NCBI RefSeq assembly: GCF_001613065.1
Contig: NZ_BDBQ01000078.1
Location: 1 to 64,000, forward strand
Source: Nocardia miyunensis NBRC 108239
Lineage (GTDB): Bacteria; Actinomycetota; Actinomycetes; Mycobacteriales; Mycobacteriaceae
Direction: 5' to 3'
Length of the DNA stretch: 64,000 nucleotides
Positions 60,785-64,000 of the stretch are shown here, in pieces. The stretch's first letter is position 1, and the number at the start of each line of letters is the position of its first letter. Position numbers and translations under genes: made by a program. The notes beneath the pieces are model-generated. The model saw only the letters and a list, made by a program, of their open reading frames with translations, was not told where the DNA came from and did no database searches.

Positions 60785-61453
60785 ATGAAACAGGTGGGTC
60801 CCGGGCGACCGCGCCTGGAGCAGCGGCGTCGCCGGGGGCAGACGGCGCGGGCCGAGATCCTCGACGCGGCTGCGGAACTGTTCACCGCCAACGGATACGG
60901 CAACACCTCCACCCGTGCGGTGGCCGACGCGGTCGGCATCCGGCAGGCATCGCTTTACCACCACTTCGCCGCCAAGGACGACATCCTCGAGGCACTGCTG
61001 GCCGACACCATCGCCATTCCGCTGCTGCTCTCGCAGCGGCTGCTGGCCAGCGGTGGTCCGGCCGCGCCTCGGCTGTACGCGCTGGCCTGGTACGACGTAT
61101 GGCAGCTGTGCACCAGCCGCTGGAATGTGGCGGCGCTGTACGTGCTGCCGGAACTGCGCACCGAGCGGTTCGCGGGCTTTCGCCTGCGTCGCGACGAATT
61201 GCGCAGGCACTACCGGACATTGGCAGCGGCGGTGGTAATCGAAGTAGGCTCGGGCGGGGTGCCGGTCGCGGTGGACCTGCCGTTCCGGCTGGTCGAGACG
61301 GTGATCAACGTCCGATCCGACGACGGCGCTGACCCCGCGTCCGCAGTACACGAGGTCCCCGAGGGTGCACTGCGCATGCTCGGCTGGCCCGATCCGGCGA
61401 GCGTGCGTGCCGCGGCCCGAGCGCTGCTTATCGACAGCGGCATCGAGTTGTGA
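60785..61453 (+). CDS. TetR-family regulator of the importer operon
   Basis: A 222-aa TetR protein. The DNA-binding part is RAEILDAAAELFTANGYGNT, STRAVADAVGIRQASLYHHF, AAKDDILEALL. The C-terminal ligand domain is diverged (WYDVWQLCTSRWNVAALYVL). It is divergent from the ATPase gene with a 243-bp promoter region. The imported compound or a product is the likely inducer. Confidence 0.9.
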   Translation: MKQVGPGRPRLEQRRRRGQTARAEILDAAAELFTANGYGNTSTRAVADAVGIRQASLYHHFAAKDDILEALLADTIAIPLLLSQRLLASGGPAAPRLYALAWYDVWQLCTSRWNVAALYVLPELRTERFAGFRLRRDELRRHYRTLAAAVVIEVGSGGVPVAVDLPFRLVETVINVRSDDGADPASAVHEVPEGALRMLGWPDPASVRAAARALLIDSGIEL

Positions 61454-61504
61454 CCGGTGCGTCGACTGTGAACCGTCCTGGATCCGGTTGAGACTCAGTT
61501 CAGG

Positions 61505-62500
61505 CCACTTCTGCCGAGGTGGTCTGTTGATGGTAGAGGTGTTCGTATTCGATCGGTGGCTGGTACTCGATGGTGTTAGACGGATAGGTCGGTGAACTTC
61601 GGAAAGTATTGGCGCAGAAGACCATTCGTGTTTTCGTTGATTCCGCGCTGCCAGGGCGAGTGCGGATCGCGGAAGTAGATGTCCAAGTCGATCGCGGCGG
61701 CGATCTGGACGTGGTTGGCCATTTCCTGGCCTTGGTCCCGGGTCAGTGTCCGGGCGCAGGGCGCGCGGCAGCCTGGCCATCGCGATGGTCAGTGCTTTCT
61801 GGACGTCCAGGGCCTTGTGGGTGTGCGGCAAATCCAGCATGACGAACCCGGATGCGCGCTCGACCAGCGTGCCGATGGCCGAACCGTTGGCTGTTCCGGT
61901 GATGAGGTCGCCTTCCCAGTGTCCAGGTACCGCCCGGTCTTCGACCTCGACGGGCCGTTCGCGGATTGAGACCATACCGGCGAGTCGACTGCGGCGTTAC
62001 CGGGTTTGCGGCGTGGCCTACGCAGGCTGCGACCGGTCCGCAAGCATTGTGCCGGTTCGTGTTCGAGTGCGCTTCGGCCTCGAATATAGAGCGCTGATAG
62101 ATCGTCTCGTGGGACACGCGCATCTGGGGATCGTCGGGGAACTCGATCGGCAGTCGCCTGCTGACCTGTTCGGGACTCCGTTTGACCTGCAAATGTTGCT
62201 CAACATAGTCGCCCAATCGGGTATTACTCTGCAGCAGTGGGACTTTAGGTCGAACGCTCGCTTGTCTGCCAGGGCCTGGGCCACCGTCGCCCGATATCCG
62301 GTCTTGGGCCGGCGCGTGCCACGGGCAAGCTCGCGGCTGATAGTCGAGGGCGCCCGTCCGAGTGCTCGGGCGGGAGCTTCCCTGCGCCTGATCCTCGCAG
62401 CGAAGCCGACTGAATCTGCTGCTCGAGCTCGGCCACCAACCGATCCCGCTCGCGTCGCGCGATCTCGATCAGCAAGTACCAGGTCACCGACGATCATGAG
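61505..62500 (-). pseudogene. IS30-family transposase, multiply frameshifted
   Basis: Homology runs through at least three frames: GRAPSTISRELARGTRRPKT (helix-turn-helix), GDYVEQHLQVKRSPEQVSRR with VSHETIYQ, then VPGHWEGDLITGTANGSAIG (catalytic Asp), TLVERASGFVMLDLPHTH, TLTRDQGQEMANHVQIAAAI and NENTNGLLRQYFPKFTDLS near 61585. The order is right, so this is one nearly full-length decayed element. The ends of the element could not be fixed. Confidence 0.75.
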
Positions 62501-62702
62501 GAGCAGGCACCGATCCTGAGCTTGGCCGCCTGTTACGAGTTGCCCAGGTAAACCCTTGTAAACACTGTGCAACGTCCGTTGGGCACCCCTCGCTCGTTTC
62601 CCTCGGGCGATACAAACTTATCGTCATGATGCTTCAATACGGTCGATTTGCTCACCGCCTACGAGAGTCACTTAGCATTACGACGGACCCGGGAACCATG
62701 CT

Positions 62703-64000
62703 ATGAAGCCGGCCGAGTGGGCTCCCCTCGTCGACACGGCACTGGGCCGACGACCAGCGGACCGAATACTCCAAGGCGGCTCGGTACTTTTCACGCCGAC
62801 CGGTGAGATCAGGCCTGCCGATGTGGCGGTGGTGGGTGATCGAGTCGCTTTCGTCGGTGATTGTGCCGATCTCCGCAACTCCGACACAGATGTCGTCGAT
62901 GTCACCGGCGCATTTCTGCTGCCTGGTTTCATCGACGGCCACCTCCATCCGGAGAACAGCCGACTAGCACCGCATGCGGTCGCCGAGACGCTGGTGCCGG
63001 CAGGGACCACCTCGATCGTCACCGGACTCGATCACACGGCAGCCGCTGGCGGCATCGACGGAGTTCGCCGTGCCCTCGACATGTTCGCCGCTACGCATCT
63101 CAATGTCCTATGGGCCTCACCGTTCCGCCTCCCCTATACCGTGCCCGCGGCATCGACACCCGAACCGTGGGGTATCGAGCAGCAGCAAACCGCGATGGCC
63201 TGGCCGGAGTGCGTGGGCGTCTGGGAACTCTGCCCCGGGTTCGTCGAGCAGCACGATGCGGTCACGACGGCCGCCATCGCCGAGGCGGCCCGGCGCAATC
63301 TGGGCATCTACGGCTCGGTCCCCTGCGCCGACCGAGACCTGCGTGTGGTCGCCGCCCATGTCGCGGCCGGCCTGAGCGTCGACCATGAGGCCTTCGATAT
63401 CGAGGAACTCCGTGCGAAACTTCGGCTCGGGCTCTATGCGCTGTTGCGCGACTCTCCAGTCGAGCCCTTCCTGCCGATCTTGATCGGTCTGGTCACGGAC
63501 GACCCCCAGCTCTCCCACTCGATCGGATTCTGCACCGACGAGTTCGCCGCTGCCGATGTCATGCTGCGAGGCCACGTGAACCGTCTCGTCCGTGACGCAG
63601 TGGCACTCGGCCTTCCGGCGCGCACGGCCGCCCAGATGGCGACGATCAACACCGCGCGCATGTATCGGGTCGACGACCGTGTGGGAAGCATCGCGCCCGG
63701 GCGACGGGCCGACATCCTGGTGTGTGACGACCTGACCGAGTTCGTGCCACGGATGGTCTTCGCTCAGGGGAGGTTGGCCGCTCGCGACGGGGTTTACCTC
63801 GGCGACGAGGAGGACCCACCGCGCAGCGCGCAATCCGTGACAGCCGTGCCGTTCGAACGACCGGTGATCACGAGCGATGACGTCACCATCGGGGCGACGG
63901 TCGACGGCGACATCCCGGCGCTGGTGATCGAGCTGACCGACAACGCATTCCACCGCAAAGCCAGCACGATCACGGTTCCCGTGCGGGGCGGGACCGTGCG
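62703..64000 (+). CDS. Adenine-deaminase-like amidohydrolase (3' end outside window)
   Basis: 432 residues are visible from the ATG at 62703 and the frame is open at the window end. The metal site starts GFIDGHLHPENSRL (HxH). GTTSIVTGLDHTAAAGG, then GIYGSVPCADRDLRVVAAHV, AAGLSVDHEAFDIEELRAKL, IGFCTDEFAAADVMLRGHVN and GSIAPGRRADILV follow the adenine deaminase order. The family (about 570-600 aa) deaminates adenine to hypoxanthine, but several members act on other compounds: the usual E-x-M-N motif is ELCPGF here, so the substrate may differ. Confidence 0.85.
   Translation, partial: MKPAEWAPLVDTALGRRPADRILQGGSVLFTPTGEIRPADVAVVGDRVAFVGDCADLRNSDTDVVDVTGAFLLPGFIDGHLHPENSRLAPHAVAETLVPAGTTSIVTGLDHTAAAGGIDGVRRALDMFAATHLNVLWASPFRLPYTVPAASTPEPWGIEQQQTAMAWPECVGVWELCPGFVEQHDAVTTAAIAEAARRNLGIYGSVPCADRDLRVVAAHVAAGLSVDHEAFDIEELRAKLRLGLYALLRDSPVEPFLPILIGLVTDDPQLSHSIGFCTDEFAAADVMLRGHVNRLVRDAVALGLPARTAAQMATINTARMYRVDDRVGSIAPGRRADILVCDDLTEFVPRMVFAQGRLAARDGVYLGDEEDPPRSAQSVTAVPFERPVITSDDVTIGATVDGDIPALVIELTDNAFHRKASTITVPVRGGTV

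Overview
The window is high-GC actinobacterial DNA. Two MspA-type porins point to a mycolic-acid (outer-membrane) genus. Together with a PknK-like kinase regulator, a SapA-like secreted protein and DUF1023/DUF2563 proteins they suggest Nocardia or a close relative; the genus is inferred, not proven. No rRNA, tRNA or CRISPR array was seen.

Layout. (1) 1-3.56 kb: IS481- and ISL3-type transposase remnants around a NACHT-ATPase membrane protein, plus the tail of a lost luciferase-like monooxygenase gene. (2) 3.9-5.3 kb: two tandem MspA porins ending in a strong terminator. (3) 5.4-18.7 kb: a class I lanthipeptide cluster, the most interesting part of the window. A 53-aa precursor at 6669-6830 has a nisin-like core with all five ring positions conserved. 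On the other strand lie, in transcription order, a second unlisted 46-aa precursor with the same FDLD leader motif (18692-18552), a winged-helix/BTAD-like regulator, an F420-type luciferase-like oxidoreductase, full-length LanB, LanC, a two-gene ABC exporter, a response regulator and a LanF/LanEG-like ABC pair. The partner histidine kinase is on the plus strand behind the nisin-like gene, separated from it by an intrinsic terminator. A secreted chymotrypsin-fold protease precedes the nisin-like gene. (4) 18.9-23.7 kb: NCS1 permease, P450 stub, DUF1023 hydrolase with DUF2563 partner, SapA-like protein. (5) 23.8-29.8 kb: LysR regulator and a scrapyard of truncated genes (Replic_Relax, EamA, octopine dehydrogenase, SDR, DNA ligase, MerR) with a short repeat array. 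(6) 29.75-35.9 kb: GntR-regulated polyol/ketose catabolic locus (dhaL, dhaK, aldolase, FGGY kinase, MFS permease). (7) 36.2-46.99 kb: PLD-like protein, YihY/BrkB protein, small regulators (MerR, ArsR, MarR), an esterase and many gene and IS remnants. (8) 47-50.3 kb: PknK-like kinase/ATPase/LuxR protein. (9) 50.4-51.5 kb: IS110, SDR and IS3 remnants. (10) 51.8-61.5 kb: one tight operon, divergent from a TetR regulator, for a Dpp/Opp-type importer, an unknown 147-aa protein, a metallo-beta-lactamase-fold hydrolase, an HRI1-like protein and an isopenicillin-N-synthase-like dioxygenase. (11) 61.5-62.5 kb: decayed IS30 element. (12) 62.7 kb to the end: adenine-deaminase-like amidohydrolase, cut by the window edge.

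How the genes may work together. LanB and LanC would dehydrate and cyclise both precursors, the F420-type enzyme may reduce dehydro residues, one ABC pair would export the product and LanF/LanEG would give immunity, under control of the kinase/response-regulator pair and the BTAD-like protein. The 30-36 kb locus would import a polyol or ketose, phosphorylate it and split it to triose phosphates. The 52-60.5 kb operon would import a peptide-like or amine compound and then hydrolyse or oxidise it.
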